64,000 nucleotides of DNA from Bacillus sp. KH172YL63 (GTDB lineage Bacteria; Bacillota; Bacilli; Bacillales; Bacillaceae_B). Positions 53,421-62,013 of this stretch are shown one piece after another (position 1 is the first letter of the stretch; each line of letters opens with the position of its first letter). The notes under the pieces are model-generated. The model did not search any database. It was not told where the DNA came from and worked only from the letters and a program-made list of their open reading frames with translations. The stretch spans positions 1,042,001 through 1,106,000 of the forward strand of contig NZ_AP022842.1 in assembly GCF_011398925.1 (NCBI RefSeq), read 5' to 3'. Position numbers and translations under genes: made by a program.

Positions 53421-53819
53421 ATGAATGCGTTTATTCGTGATTTGCAAAAGGCGATAAGTGATGAATGGACAGGTTATTATTTCTATAAAGAGCTGAAAGC
53501 GCGAACGAATAATCCCATGTATGTGGAATTCATAGAACATGCGAAGAAAGATGAGAAGGAGCATTATGAAATGTTCCAGTATCTTCATTATTTATTAACA
53601 GGTGAGTATTATGAACATAAGAAGGAAAAAGTAGGGTTCACCACCTTTAAGGAAGGGGTGATGCTTGCGCTGAAGGATGAGCTTGAAGCAGCGGAATTTT
53701 ATCGGGATATGCTGCTTGACCTCCCGAATCAGCAGGCGTATAAGCCCCTTTTTATTGCCATGACCGATGAACAGGAACATGCCATCCGGTTTTCCACGAT
53801 TTATAATTCTTTGAAATAG
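53421..53819 (+). CDS. Ferritin-like (rubrerythrin-type) di-iron protein
   Basis: The 132-residue protein has the four-helix Ex6Y..ExxH pattern of ferritin-like proteins: E in ISDEWTGYYFY, then EFIEHAKKDEKEHYEMF, then EAAEFYRDM and DEQEHAIRF. These Glu and His residues fit a di-iron site; there is no rubredoxin domain. It may handle peroxide or store iron. ATG 53421 lies 8 bp after AGAGGGG. It converges with the YheD-like genes. Confidence 0.8.
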   Translation: MNAFIRDLQKAISDEWTGYYFYKELKARTNNPMYVEFIEHAKKDEKEHYEMFQYLHYLLTGEYYEHKKEKVGFTTFKEGVMLALKDELEAAEFYRDMLLDLPNQQAYKPLFIAMTDEQEHAIRFSTIYNSLK

Positions 53820-53827
53820 CGGACGTG

Positions 53828-53872
53828 AAAAAAAGGTTGAACCTAGTGTGCGCCACGAAGATTCAACCTTGA
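53828..53872. terminator. Bidirectional terminator at the end of the YheC/D-like cluster
   Basis: AAGGTTGAA pairs with TTCAACCTT; the A-run on the left serves the minus-strand transcript. It overlaps the stop codon of the last cluster gene. Confidence 0.82.
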
Positions 53873-55056
53873 TTATGTTTTGCGCTGAGTGTGAGGAATG
53901 TACGGACAAGCTGTTGTCTCCGGCTGTTTTCTATTTCCTCTTCGTCAAAGGTCATCGGCTTTGAATTGATTTCAAACAACACAAATCCCCCTGTTTCCCT
54001 TGGCGCAATGTCAATGGAAAATTCACCGATATACCCAAATGATTTGGCGAGTTCCTCTCCGCACAGCTGGACAATTCTTCCGATCTCCTGTTTTGCCCCG
54101 CTATCGGCCACTTCCTTGACAGAAATGATTTTCCCCCCGCTTGGTACATGTGTGGTGACTTCCTGTCGCTGTGACATGCGGACCCCGATGCCGATCAATT
54201 TGAATGCTTTCCCTGTATGAAGGACCAATACCCTGAAATCGTAGCGGTGATCCTGCAGCGTTCTACATTGTATCGCTTCCTGCATGATCCACTGTTGAGT
54301 CGTAAACCAATCCGGATACGTCTGGAGAAGCCTTGAGACGTTAACGAACCTCTCGATTTTTTTGGTGCTTTTGCATAGTACTCTGCCGGTGGGATCGATT
54401 TCGATCAGCCTGATGCCTTTTCCCTGTGAAGCGAGGGTATGCTTCACATAGATTTTTCGATTGGCAGTCAGGAATCGGATGAAAGATTCTTCATTTGTGA
54501 CCTGCTCTGTGGCAGGGAGGTAAGGAAGAAGTTCTTCATTTTTCGATAGGAGCCCATGAAGTTCCCATTTGTTGAAAAAATGTGGGTTAAAGAAAGGGAT
54601 GCCGTGCTTCCGTACAAATACTAGAAGCTTTTCATACTCCTTATGCTGTTCAGCATGCCTTGAAGGCACCCGGTTGTAAATGACGTTCGGGACCGGGAAC
54701 ACACATTTTACCCATTTGTTCAACCCGTGATGGTAGATGATTCCGGCGATCGAATCACCAAATATATCCTGAGGGGAAAAGACGAAGCAGATGCCGCCTG
54801 ACTCAGCCACGTCCTGCTGAATACAGCGGAATAATCCGAAGTTCCCCTTATATTTATTGCTTCCTTCCTTGCTTGAAACGATTCCTATCAAGGGGATCGA
54901 CGGTTTATTGCTATGATTGGGGGCAATCGTGAATTCATAGCATGCTTCACTTCCCCTGGAAGAAAGAAGGAATGCCCCCTTTGCAAATGCATATGTCTTC
55001 ATCGGTTCCCCGCCGTGAAAGAATGTCTGCTTACCCCGGTCGTACAGAATATTCAT
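53863..55056 (-). CDS. YheC/YheD-type ATP-grasp spore coat protein, fourth in cluster
   Basis: The 397-residue protein has an N-terminal part with the family motif VIYNRVPSRHAEQHKEYEKL and FFNPHFFNKWELHGLLS, and a C-terminal ATP-grasp domain (IYVKHTLASQGKGIRLIEID; GEFSIDIAPRETGGFVLFEINSKP). It resembles YheC/YheD of B. subtilis, which associate with the spore coat. It is one of four tandem relatives and starts by ATGA overlap with the gene upstream. The substrate of the predicted ligase is unknown. Confidence 0.85.
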   Translation of the reverse strand: MNILYDRGKQTFFHGGEPMKTYAFAKGAFLLSSRGSEACYEFTIAPNHSNKPSIPLIGIVSSKEGSNKYKGNFGLFRCIQQDVAESGGICFVFSPQDIFGDSIAGIIYHHGLNKWVKCVFPVPNVIYNRVPSRHAEQHKEYEKLLVFVRKHGIPFFNPHFFNKWELHGLLSKNEELLPYLPATEQVTNEESFIRFLTANRKIYVKHTLASQGKGIRLIEIDPTGRVLCKSTKKIERFVNVSRLLQTYPDWFTTQQWIMQEAIQCRTLQDHRYDFRVLVLHTGKAFKLIGIGVRMSQRQEVTTHVPSGGKIISVKEVADSGAKQEIGRIVQLCGEELAKSFGYIGEFSIDIAPRETGGFVLFEINSKPMTFDEEEIENSRRQQLVRTFLTLSAKHNQG

Positions 55057-56426
55057 GGAATCATTTCCTCTGGATGATTCAAGCTCTGTTTGGTAAGAAA
55101 TACGCCGAATGAAAGGGCAAGCTTTCTGGTCAATAAGTCAAAGCTCTTCAAGTGGGGGTGCGAAAAGATGGACCTGCCTGGTTTAGAATTCGCTTCAAAC
55201 ATCCATATGTGATGATTTTCATCCACCCCGAAGTCAAACCCGATTTCCCCGATAAAGCCTTCCAGATTCCGTTCGATGGCATGGGAGAGGATGAGTGCAG
55301 CCTCCCTTAAGGCATCTTCGATGAATTGCCGTTCCTCCTCATCAGGAAACAGTTCTGCCAGTATCTTTATTTCTCCCCCGTTATTGGCATGTGTGGTGAC
55401 GCTTCCCGACCCGGCGACTTTACCAGCCACTGCGCTCACCTGCCAGTTTCCTTCCTCATCTTTATTCGTATGGACCCGGAAATCGATGACCCGGTTATTT
55501 TCCTTCAAGAGGGGAATGCCCTGCTGGACGATGAAATTGTCCAGACTGCGGTGCTTGAAAACGGCGTTCACCAGCTGTTCCAGCGTCTTGAATTTCAACA
55601 GCCTGTTCTGATTCCCTTCATCCCTGAAGCGGCAATAATATTCCTGGAGTGACCGGCTGTAGGTGATTTTATGAATGCCTTTACCGAGGCTTCCGTTTTT
55701 CGGCTTCAAGTACACTTGTTGATAACGGGTCAGCATCCGTTCAATTTCTTCCAGTGATTGAAACCTATGTGTTTCAGGAAGGAATTGTTGGACAGCATCA
55801 TCATTCTCAAGCCTTTCAAACAGGTCCAGCTTATTAAAGAACCCGGGATTATACCAGGGAATCCCGTATTCCCTTTGCAACCGTTCCTTGATGGTTTGAT
55901 AGGTTTTCCGCTTCTCGCTGCGCCGGTTCGGAAGTCTGTCATAAATCACATTCGGAAAGGGGATCTCCTCGATTTCCCATCCTTCACCAAAGTGAAAATA
56001 TCCTTTGATCCGTCCATTTTCCCAATCAATATGGCGCTCGCCGAACACAAACGGGACGACACCCAACGACGATTGAACAGACAACAGCTTCTTGAAAAAG
56101 TATGAGCGTTCCCCGATCGGACTGAGCCGGAAGCTTGTGAACCCAGCGGTGAAAATGCCAATCAGCACACCGGTATATAAACACCCATCCTTATAAAAGA
56201 GGGAAAGGGAATCCACTTTGCCGGGGAGGTAGAGGCTTTTTGCCAGCGCAGAGCTGATGCCGATCACATTGCGGCCATTCGGGTGCCTTCTGCATAAGGC
56301 AGGCTGACGTTTCGTGCCGAGTATCACGGTGCCCGCGCCTTGATCGTCGTCCACCACAAACCCGGAAGGAATGTAAAGGATGCACGCTTCATCCTGAAAG
56401 TGTTCCACTTTATATGTTTTGAGCAC
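55053..56426 (-). CDS. yheD: YheD-type ATP-grasp spore coat protein, third in cluster
   Basis: The 457-residue length fits B. subtilis YheD (about 453). It has NVIYDRLPNRRSEKRKTYQT, a GFFNKLDLFE segment and the ATP-grasp motifs YLKPKNGSLGKGIHKITYS and GEIGFDFGVDENHHIWMFEANSKPG. GTG 56426 overlaps the stop of the upstream gene by one base (TAGTG) behind AGAGGTGA. Four such genes are translationally linked. Confidence 0.87.
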   Translation of the reverse strand: MLKTYKVEHFQDEACILYIPSGFVVDDDQGAGTVILGTKRQPALCRRHPNGRNVIGISSALAKSLYLPGKVDSLSLFYKDGCLYTGVLIGIFTAGFTSFRLSPIGERSYFFKKLLSVQSSLGVVPFVFGERHIDWENGRIKGYFHFGEGWEIEEIPFPNVIYDRLPNRRSEKRKTYQTIKERLQREYGIPWYNPGFFNKLDLFERLENDDAVQQFLPETHRFQSLEEIERMLTRYQQVYLKPKNGSLGKGIHKITYSRSLQEYYCRFRDEGNQNRLLKFKTLEQLVNAVFKHRSLDNFIVQQGIPLLKENNRVIDFRVHTNKDEEGNWQVSAVAGKVAGSGSVTTHANNGGEIKILAELFPDEEERQFIEDALREAALILSHAIERNLEGFIGEIGFDFGVDENHHIWMFEANSKPGRSIFSHPHLKSFDLLTRKLALSFGVFLTKQSLNHPEEMIP

Positions 56427-57517
56427 TAGAAATCACCTCTATTTAAGGATGTCAGGGACAGGGAAGACAGATAATCACAATAATCCAGTGGAGCGTTGTA
56501 TAATGCGGAGAGTTTTTCCGGCTCTATTGCCCCTACGAGTTTGTGACCCGGCTTTGAATTCATATCCAGTATCCACAATGATTGATCTTCACCGATGATC
56601 AGGTCCACACCGATTTCAAATAATGGAGAAAAGTGATCTTCGAGAAGCACGGGCATATCATCCAGGATCCCGGTGATTTCCCCTTCAATGAATGCCCAAT
56701 CTCTCCTATGGTCGGCTTTTTTCCAGTCGGAGAAAGAATGATAAGCGGCCCCCCGGCTGATATTCGTCAAGATGGCATTTTCCTCCCCTAAGCGCACGGC
56801 CCGTTGAAACTCCCTCCATTCCCCGCTCTGGTCCTTATTCAGCAGGATCCGCATATCAAAGGGTGCACCGCTTTTGGTCAGATTCGGGAGCCGTTTCTGA
56901 CAAATGAATGTGTGCCTTTGTAAAATGCGGCCGACCCACCTCAGAAACATATCCTTCGATGGAAATGTACGCTCCATGATCCCCTGTTTCTTGGTCGTGC
57001 GTAAGAGGATGCCCCCGGTGACAGAGGTGATGTGATAAACCGCATATCCTTGTGCACCGTCTACCGGTTTGATGATGATGTCTTGATGTTCATCAAGGAG
57101 ATTCATGAGATGGTATCCATCTGCAGCAAGAAAGGTTTCAGGTATATAAGGGGAAAGGGAAGTGTGCCGGAGCTTTTCGTACAGATGCCATTTGTTCGGC
57201 AGGCCGTACCCGAGGAAGCGGATATGCTTCTGGTTCTTCAGCCATTGTACGATCGCCTTCGCCTGCCTGGATTCCATATCGTTCTGATAATAGGTCCGGT
57301 CATAAATGTAGTCTGGGATGTTGAACACTTCCTCCACCCATTTTTGGGACAAACGGTTAAAATGATATCCTTCCACGGTTTCATCGATAGGGGAAATGCC
57401 TTTTGGAGAAAAGAGATAAAGGTCGACCATATGGGACAGGGAATGCTTCGCGATTTCGAGAAAGTATGGATTCGTCTCTTGTGGGGTGAGGGTCATGATG
57501 CCTAGTGAGTGATTCAT
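56426..57517 (-). CDS. yheC: YheC-type ATP-grasp spore coat protein, second in cluster
   Basis: At 363 residues it equals B. subtilis YheC. It has DYIYDRTYYQNDMESRQAK, DIIIKPVDGAQGYAVYHITS and VDLIIGEDQSLWILDMNSKPG, the ATP-grasp ligands. It lacks the long N-terminal domain of the 444- and 457-residue relatives. ATG 57517 follows AAGGAGG by 8 bp and starts 3 bp after the stop of the first gene. Confidence 0.87.
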   Translation of the reverse strand: MNHSLGIMTLTPQETNPYFLEIAKHSLSHMVDLYLFSPKGISPIDETVEGYHFNRLSQKWVEEVFNIPDYIYDRTYYQNDMESRQAKAIVQWLKNQKHIRFLGYGLPNKWHLYEKLRHTSLSPYIPETFLAADGYHLMNLLDEHQDIIIKPVDGAQGYAVYHITSVTGGILLRTTKKQGIMERTFPSKDMFLRWVGRILQRHTFICQKRLPNLTKSGAPFDMRILLNKDQSGEWREFQRAVRLGEENAILTNISRGAAYHSFSDWKKADHRRDWAFIEGEITGILDDMPVLLEDHFSPLFEIGVDLIIGEDQSLWILDMNSKPGHKLVGAIEPEKLSALYNAPLDYCDYLSSLSLTSLNRGDF

Positions 57518-57520
57518 ACG

Positions 57521-58855
57521 TTAATCCTCCTTGTGGATCCATTTTCTGTAGCTGTATGCATAGAGCGATTTAACCGATGGACGGATCGCTGAAGCTTCAG
57601 TATAGGTGCGCTTCGACGGTTTGGCATTGACTTCAATCAGCCAAGGCTTGCCGGATCCGTCAATGCCAATATCCATCCCGAGCTCTGCGAAATGCCCATC
57701 GATGCTGTCTGCAAGCAGCCTGGCAGTTGCGATGCACAATTTCTTCATTTCATTTGAAATCTCCACTGCCTTTTCAGGGAAAAGAGTCTGAAGGATGGCG
57801 GCCGGCTTTTCGATCACGCCTCCTTGGTCTACATTCGCTACAAACTGATGGGGGGAAGATACCCTGGCGACCGATGAGACGATTTGCCATGTCCCGTTTT
57901 CATCGAGATGGCACAGATAACGGAAATCCAAAGAACAGCCATCCACCTTTACGAACGAAATCGTCTCCTGAACCAGATAGGAAGATCTCCTGCACCACAA
58001 CTTTATCTGCCTGAGGAGTGCCTCTTGGGAGGAAAAAGTGAGAGGGCTTTTCGCCCCGAAAGAATTTTGATGAACGAGGTAATCTCGCTCCCTTTTCTGG
58101 ATGCGCAGAATGTACCTTCCCCGGCTCCCGTCAACAGCTTTAACGAAAACATCGTTACAGGAGGCAAGCATTTCTTCAAGTGAATCCAGTCCATTCACCG
58201 TTTCAGGCAGATGGGCTGAAATGACCGGGCTGTCTTTCAGCGCCGCGTACACTTCATCTTTCGACAGGAAGCCGCGGTTGAATACATGGATCTTTTTTTT
58301 CTCAAAACGTGACAGCGCCCCCTGAAAAGAAGGGCTTCTCTCCATCTTCCGGGAGTGACAGCGATTATATATGACGTCAGGGGCGGGAAGGGGAGCCATC
58401 TCCCAGGTGTGTCCGTTATATGCAGCTCCTTCCTGCCTGCTCCCGAGGAAGGAGGGGAGGGGCAACAGGTAGAAGAAGCCTCCTTTTCGCTGAAACCAAT
58501 TGTGACACTCAATAAAATAATTCATTAATGGATGGGTATGAATTCCGTTGGGATTGAAAGGGTGGATTAAAAGCGCGACCACTGGTCCCATTCTGATCGT
58601 GGCAGTGTCAGGATTGAATGAAATCCAGCTATTTTCCAATTCCGGGATGGAAGAAAATAATGAATCCCCCGTATCCAACATAATCTGTAAAGAATCGGTC
58701 TTTGCCTCCAGACATGTGACATTGAGGGAAGCGTGCCCGACCCAGAGCGTCATGTTCCGCTGAAAAGGGTACTGGGCCAGCATGTTGGCCGGCACATATA
58801 GATGGTGATATCCCTCGGTGTTTTTTCTCGATAGAAATGAACATTTTATTCTCAT
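57521..58855 (-). CDS. YheC/YheD-type ATP-grasp spore coat protein, first in cluster
   Basis: The 444-residue protein has an N-terminal domain (LYVPANMLAQYPFQRNMTLW) followed by the family core VIYNRCHSRKMERSPSFQGA, GFLSKDEVYAALKD and ATP-grasp motifs VFVKAVDGSRGRYILRI and AELGMDIGIDGSGKPWLIEVNAKPS. It is YheD-like in layout but diverged. It is the first gene of the four-gene run, with a possible SigE promoter about 70 bp upstream. Confidence 0.85.
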   Translation of the reverse strand: MRIKCSFLSRKNTEGYHHLYVPANMLAQYPFQRNMTLWVGHASLNVTCLEAKTDSLQIMLDTGDSLFSSIPELENSWISFNPDTATIRMGPVVALLIHPFNPNGIHTHPLMNYFIECHNWFQRKGGFFYLLPLPSFLGSRQEGAAYNGHTWEMAPLPAPDVIYNRCHSRKMERSPSFQGALSRFEKKKIHVFNRGFLSKDEVYAALKDSPVISAHLPETVNGLDSLEEMLASCNDVFVKAVDGSRGRYILRIQKRERDYLVHQNSFGAKSPLTFSSQEALLRQIKLWCRRSSYLVQETISFVKVDGCSLDFRYLCHLDENGTWQIVSSVARVSSPHQFVANVDQGGVIEKPAAILQTLFPEKAVEISNEMKKLCIATARLLADSIDGHFAELGMDIGIDGSGKPWLIEVNAKPSKRTYTEASAIRPSVKSLYAYSYRKWIHKED

Positions 58856-58926
58856 CCGGCATTCCCCGTTTGCATAACCCGTCAGATTGATTTTATAATG
58901 TTATATTGGGCTAAGGTTGATATAGC

Positions 58927-58954
58927 ATTCTATGTGAACCTGGGCAAAATGTTC
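58927..58954 (-). promoter_or_regulatory. Candidate SigE promoter of the YheC/D-like cluster
   Basis: On the minus strand CATAGAAT (seven of eight to the SigE -10) and GAACATT 13 bp upstream. It lies about 70 bp before the first gene; mother-cell expression would fit a coat role. Confidence 0.45.
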
Positions 58955-58986
58955 AAACGAGAGAAGTAGAAAAGGAAGGTGCGCAC

Positions 58987-60126
58987 ATGCTAGATGCTTT
59001 CATCCTGGTACTGTTCATGGTGATCGTCGGAGCCCTCATCGGCGGTTTCACGAATTCACTGGCAATAAAAATGTTATTCAGGCCTTATCGGGCTTACTAT
59101 ATTGGTAAATTCAAAGTTCCCTTCACCCCGGGACTGATCCCGAAACGAAGGGAAGAATTAGCGGAGCAGCTTGGAAAGATGGTGGTCGATCACTTGATCA
59201 CGCCGGAAAGCCTCCAGAAGAAAGTAATGAATGAAGACTTCCAAAGAGATGTCACCCTGTGGCTGACCGAAGAGCTGGAGCCGGTTTTTTCATCGGATAA
59301 AACAGTGGAAGAATGGCTCGATATCCTTCAAATCCCCGTCTCATCAGAACGGCTGAACGAATGGCTGGAGGACTGGATATCGGTCAAAATGACGTCTGCC
59401 AAAGAAACCTATACATCAAGGACACTTTCTGAAACACTTCCGGAAAAATGGCAGAATAAAGTTTCAGAAAGCATCCCGACACTCGTCACGTTCATCGCGA
59501 CCCGGGCAGAAGATTATTTCACAAGCCCGGAAGGAAAAAAGAAAGTGAAAATCATGATCGACGATTTCCTCAAAGAGCGGGGTATGCTCGGCAATATGCT
59601 CGGCATGTTCCTCGGCAACACATCGGTCGCAGATAAAATACAGCCGGAAATCGTAAAGTTCATCAAGCATGAAGGAACACAGGAAATCCTTTTCAATCTC
59701 CTGACAAACGAATGGGCGAAACTGAAGTCAATGAAACTCGAAGAATTCATCGACCGTCTACCGGAAGAAGAGCTGATCGAAACCGCTCAATCCTCCCTGG
59801 TAAAACTCGTCAACATCGACGGACACCTGGCAAAGCCGCTCTCACACTGGCTCGAACCACATAAACAATCCTTCTTCGCCATCCAGCTCCCGAAATGGGT
59901 GGACAGAGGGACGGACCTTCTATCGAAGAAGATCCCTAACCTGATGGAGAAAATGCACCTCCAGCATATCGTCAAAGAGCAGGTGGAATCATTCTCCGTT
60001 GGACGCTTGGAGGAACTCGTGCTCGGCATATCCCGCCGCGAATTCAAAATGATCACCTATCTTGGGGCACTGCTCGGAGGGATCATCGGAATCGTCCAGG
60101 GGTTCATCGCCCTCTTCATCTCCTGA
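58987..60126 (+). CDS. yheB: YheB, DUF445 family membrane protein
   Basis: The 379-residue protein has a span at each end (FILVLFMVIVGALIGGFTN; LGALLGGIIGIVQGFIALFI) and a long alpha-helical middle, as in DUF445/UPF0754 proteins. TNSLAIKMLFRP after the first span is the family hallmark. Function unknown. ATG 58987 follows AAAGGAAGG. It is divergent from the YheC/YheD-type cluster, as in B. subtilis, where yheB and yheA adjoin yheC. Confidence 0.9.
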   Translation: MLDAFILVLFMVIVGALIGGFTNSLAIKMLFRPYRAYYIGKFKVPFTPGLIPKRREELAEQLGKMVVDHLITPESLQKKVMNEDFQRDVTLWLTEELEPVFSSDKTVEEWLDILQIPVSSERLNEWLEDWISVKMTSAKETYTSRTLSETLPEKWQNKVSESIPTLVTFIATRAEDYFTSPEGKKKVKIMIDDFLKERGMLGNMLGMFLGNTSVADKIQPEIVKFIKHEGTQEILFNLLTNEWAKLKSMKLEEFIDRLPEEELIETAQSSLVKLVNIDGHLAKPLSHWLEPHKQSFFAIQLPKWVDRGTDLLSKKIPNLMEKMHLQHIVKEQVESFSVGRLEELVLGISRREFKMITYLGALLGGIIGIVQGFIALFIS

Positions 60127-60214
60127 CCGCATAAAGGTTCTTCCTAGAAATTCACTCTATAGTTTGTTATAGTGATGGAGGAAACATAGAGTGAAATTAT
60201 AGGAGGTACGTATA

Positions 60215-60568
60215 ATGGCAATCAACTTATACGATCAAGCGAACGAACTGGAAAGAGCAATGCGTCAAAGCGAAGAATTCATCCAATTGAAGAACATGTA
60301 CGATGAAGTGAACAATGATGAATCTGCAAGCAAGATGTTCGAAAACTTCAGAAACATCCAAATGACACTTCAACAAAAGCAAATGAGCGGCGAAGAAATT
60401 TCCCAAGAGGAAATCGAGCAAGCTCAAAAAACTGCACAACTTGTTCAACAACACGAAAAAATCGCCAAGCTTATGGAAGCTGAGCAACGCATGAGCATGG
60501 TCATCAATGACTTAAACAAAGTCATCATGAAGCCGCTTGAAGAACTTTACGGTTCAATGCAGCAGTAA
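60215..60568 (+). CDS. yheA: YheA, YlbF/YmcA-family protein
   Basis: The 117-residue, mostly helical protein starts MAINLYDQANELERAMRQSE and contains ISQEEIEQAQKTAQLVQQHE, typical of YheA in the YlbF/YmcA group. Family members YlbF and YmcA help control RNA maturation by RNase Y; YheA itself is less studied. ATG 60215 follows AGGAGG. It is 89 bp after yheB and may have its own promoter. Confidence 0.92.
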   Translation: MAINLYDQANELERAMRQSEEFIQLKNMYDEVNNDESASKMFENFRNIQMTLQQKQMSGEEISQEEIEQAQKTAQLVQQHEKIAKLMEAEQRMSMVINDLNKVIMKPLEELYGSMQQ

Positions 60569-60583
60569 TGATGAGATAGAGGG

Positions 60584-60614
60584 ACCGACTTTCTTTGGAA
60601 AGTCGGTTTTTTTA
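60584..60614 (+). terminator. Terminator of yheA
   Basis: ACCGACTTTC pairs with GGAAAGTCGGT, then seven T residues. Confidence 0.92.
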
Positions 60615-60658
60615 TTTGGGATTGTGAGGAAGTGGGTGCCAGTGGTTGGTCTGGGACC

Positions 60659-60768
60659 TGACGCATAAATTTGGGAAGTGACGCATAACCGAGGGATCCG
60701 ACGCATAAATCCTGAAAGTGACGCATAACCGGGGGATCTGACGCATAAATCCGAAAAGTGACGCATAA
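60659..60768. repeat. Array C: six TGACGCATAA cores at exact 20-bp pitch
   Basis: Cores begin at 60659, 60679, 60699, 60719, 60739 and 60759; the third is CGACGCATAA, the rest TGACGCATAA. Spacers alternate between two types (AT-rich, such as ATCCTGAAAG, and GC-rich, such as CCGGGGGATC), giving a hidden 40-bp unit. The array lies between the yheA terminator and the yhaX promoter. Confidence 0.95.
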
Positions 60769-60932
60769 TCCAGGAACCACGCCACATACATCCATTTGTA
60801 AAAAAGGAAATCAAATTTCCCTTCACACCAAATGAGAAACAAATCAACGTTCTCCGTACTGATTTTCTCCTTCCAGAAGCTGAAACTCCCTCCCTTTTCA
60901 AGCTGCCTTGCATTTTTCATCCCCACCCCTTG

Positions 60933-60961
60933 TCATATTTGTCTCTCCTCCTTCATAAAAG
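60933..60961 (+). promoter_or_regulatory. SigE promoter of yhaX
   Basis: TCATATT (60933-60939) fits the SigE -35 exactly. CATAAAAG 14 bp later matches the -10 at six of eight positions. It is 40 bp before yhaX. Confidence 0.6.
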
Positions 60962-60999
60962 TAGAGAAAGGGAGTAGACAACACTTAGGAGGGACACCG

Positions 61000-61872
61000 A
61001 TGATGATCTATCGCATGCTTGCATTGAATATTGATGGCACGATCGTGAATGAAAACGGAAAGATTGCAAGGGAAACAAAGGAAGCAATCGAGTACGTTCA
61101 AGATAAAGGGGTACCCGTCACGCTGGTGACCAGCAGGAGCTTCGCTTCGGCTAAAAAAGTGGCAAAAGCGTTAAAAATCAATAGTCCCCTCGTCACCCAC
61201 AGCGGCTGCTATATTGCCGGTGAGCTTGAACAGCCGATGTTTGTAAAAAAGATTGCAGAAGATATCACATATGAAATCACTCAATTCCTGGAAGGTTTCT
61301 CGAGTCAGGTTCACCTTTCCCATGAAAAACGGTCCATTATCGGAAAAGTGAATGCACAGGCACGGGACCGGGCACACGTCTCGTGGGAAAAGGAATCTAA
61401 ATTGATCTATAGTAAACAGTATGTGGACAGAGTAAGTGACTTCCTGCTTGAAAACCCGATGTCGGTGCCGAAGATCTCAGTCATGATGGAGCATAAAGAA
61501 GATGTGTGGGATGTGGTTGCATCGTTGAAAGGGATGTACGGGGAAGTGGACGCCATCCCGACTTCCGAGTATAAATTGGATATCGTGCCAAAGGGTGTTT
61601 CAAAGTTAAGGGGCCTCATGTACCTGTCAGAGCGCCTTGGTGTGAAAAAGGATGAAATCGTCATGGTCGGTTCGGGCATTGACGACATCGACACCATGGA
61701 ATGCTGCGGTTTAGGCGTCGCCATGGGGAATGCCCCACGGCAAGTCCGGGATTCAGCCAACTGGATCACCCGGAGCCAGGCTGAAAAAGGCATCCCGTAC
61801 TTTGTGACAGAGCTGTTCCGGAAGCAGCATCCCATCCCGTTCCTGAAGAAAATGAACATCATCAAATCATAA
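61000..61872 (+). CDS. yhaX: YhaX, Cof-type HAD protein with altered catalytic residues
   Basis: The 290-residue protein has the HAD/Cof fold, but the nucleophilic Asp of DxDGT is Asn (ALNIDGTIV, N10). The motif IV segment reads GSGIDDIDTM instead of GDGxND. Phosphatase activity is therefore doubtful. ATG 61000 lies 7 bp after AGGAGG. A SigE-type promoter suggests expression in the mother cell, where B. subtilis yhaX is also expressed. Confidence 0.88.
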   Translation: MMIYRMLALNIDGTIVNENGKIARETKEAIEYVQDKGVPVTLVTSRSFASAKKVAKALKINSPLVTHSGCYIAGELEQPMFVKKIAEDITYEITQFLEGFSSQVHLSHEKRSIIGKVNAQARDRAHVSWEKESKLIYSKQYVDRVSDFLLENPMSVPKISVMMEHKEDVWDVVASLKGMYGEVDAIPTSEYKLDIVPKGVSKLRGLMYLSERLGVKKDEIVMVGSGIDDIDTMECCGLGVAMGNAPRQVRDSANWITRSQAEKGIPYFVTELFRKQHPIPFLKKMNIIKS

Positions 61873-61881
61873 ATTAAGAGT

Positions 61882-61921
61882 AACACCACCCATTCCGGGA
61901 GAGGGATGGGTGGTGTTTTTT
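61882..61921 (+). terminator. Terminator of yhaX
   Basis: AACACCACCCAT pairs with ATGGGTGGTGTT, followed by a T-run. Confidence 0.92.
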
Positions 61922-62013
61922 GCCTCAAGAGCGGCACCGGCACCATTGACCATTACGACCCCATTCTGTACACTTATAAAAGCTTATTAGATTTGGTGAA
62001 AGGTGATTACATC

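Noticed and set aside
60547..60926. Minus-strand open frames with repeated segments such as MRHF and LCV across array C
   Set aside because: The 20-bp repeat read in three frames gives protein-like repeats of 20 residues. There is no ribosome site, the pitch is not a codon multiple, and the frames run into terminators.
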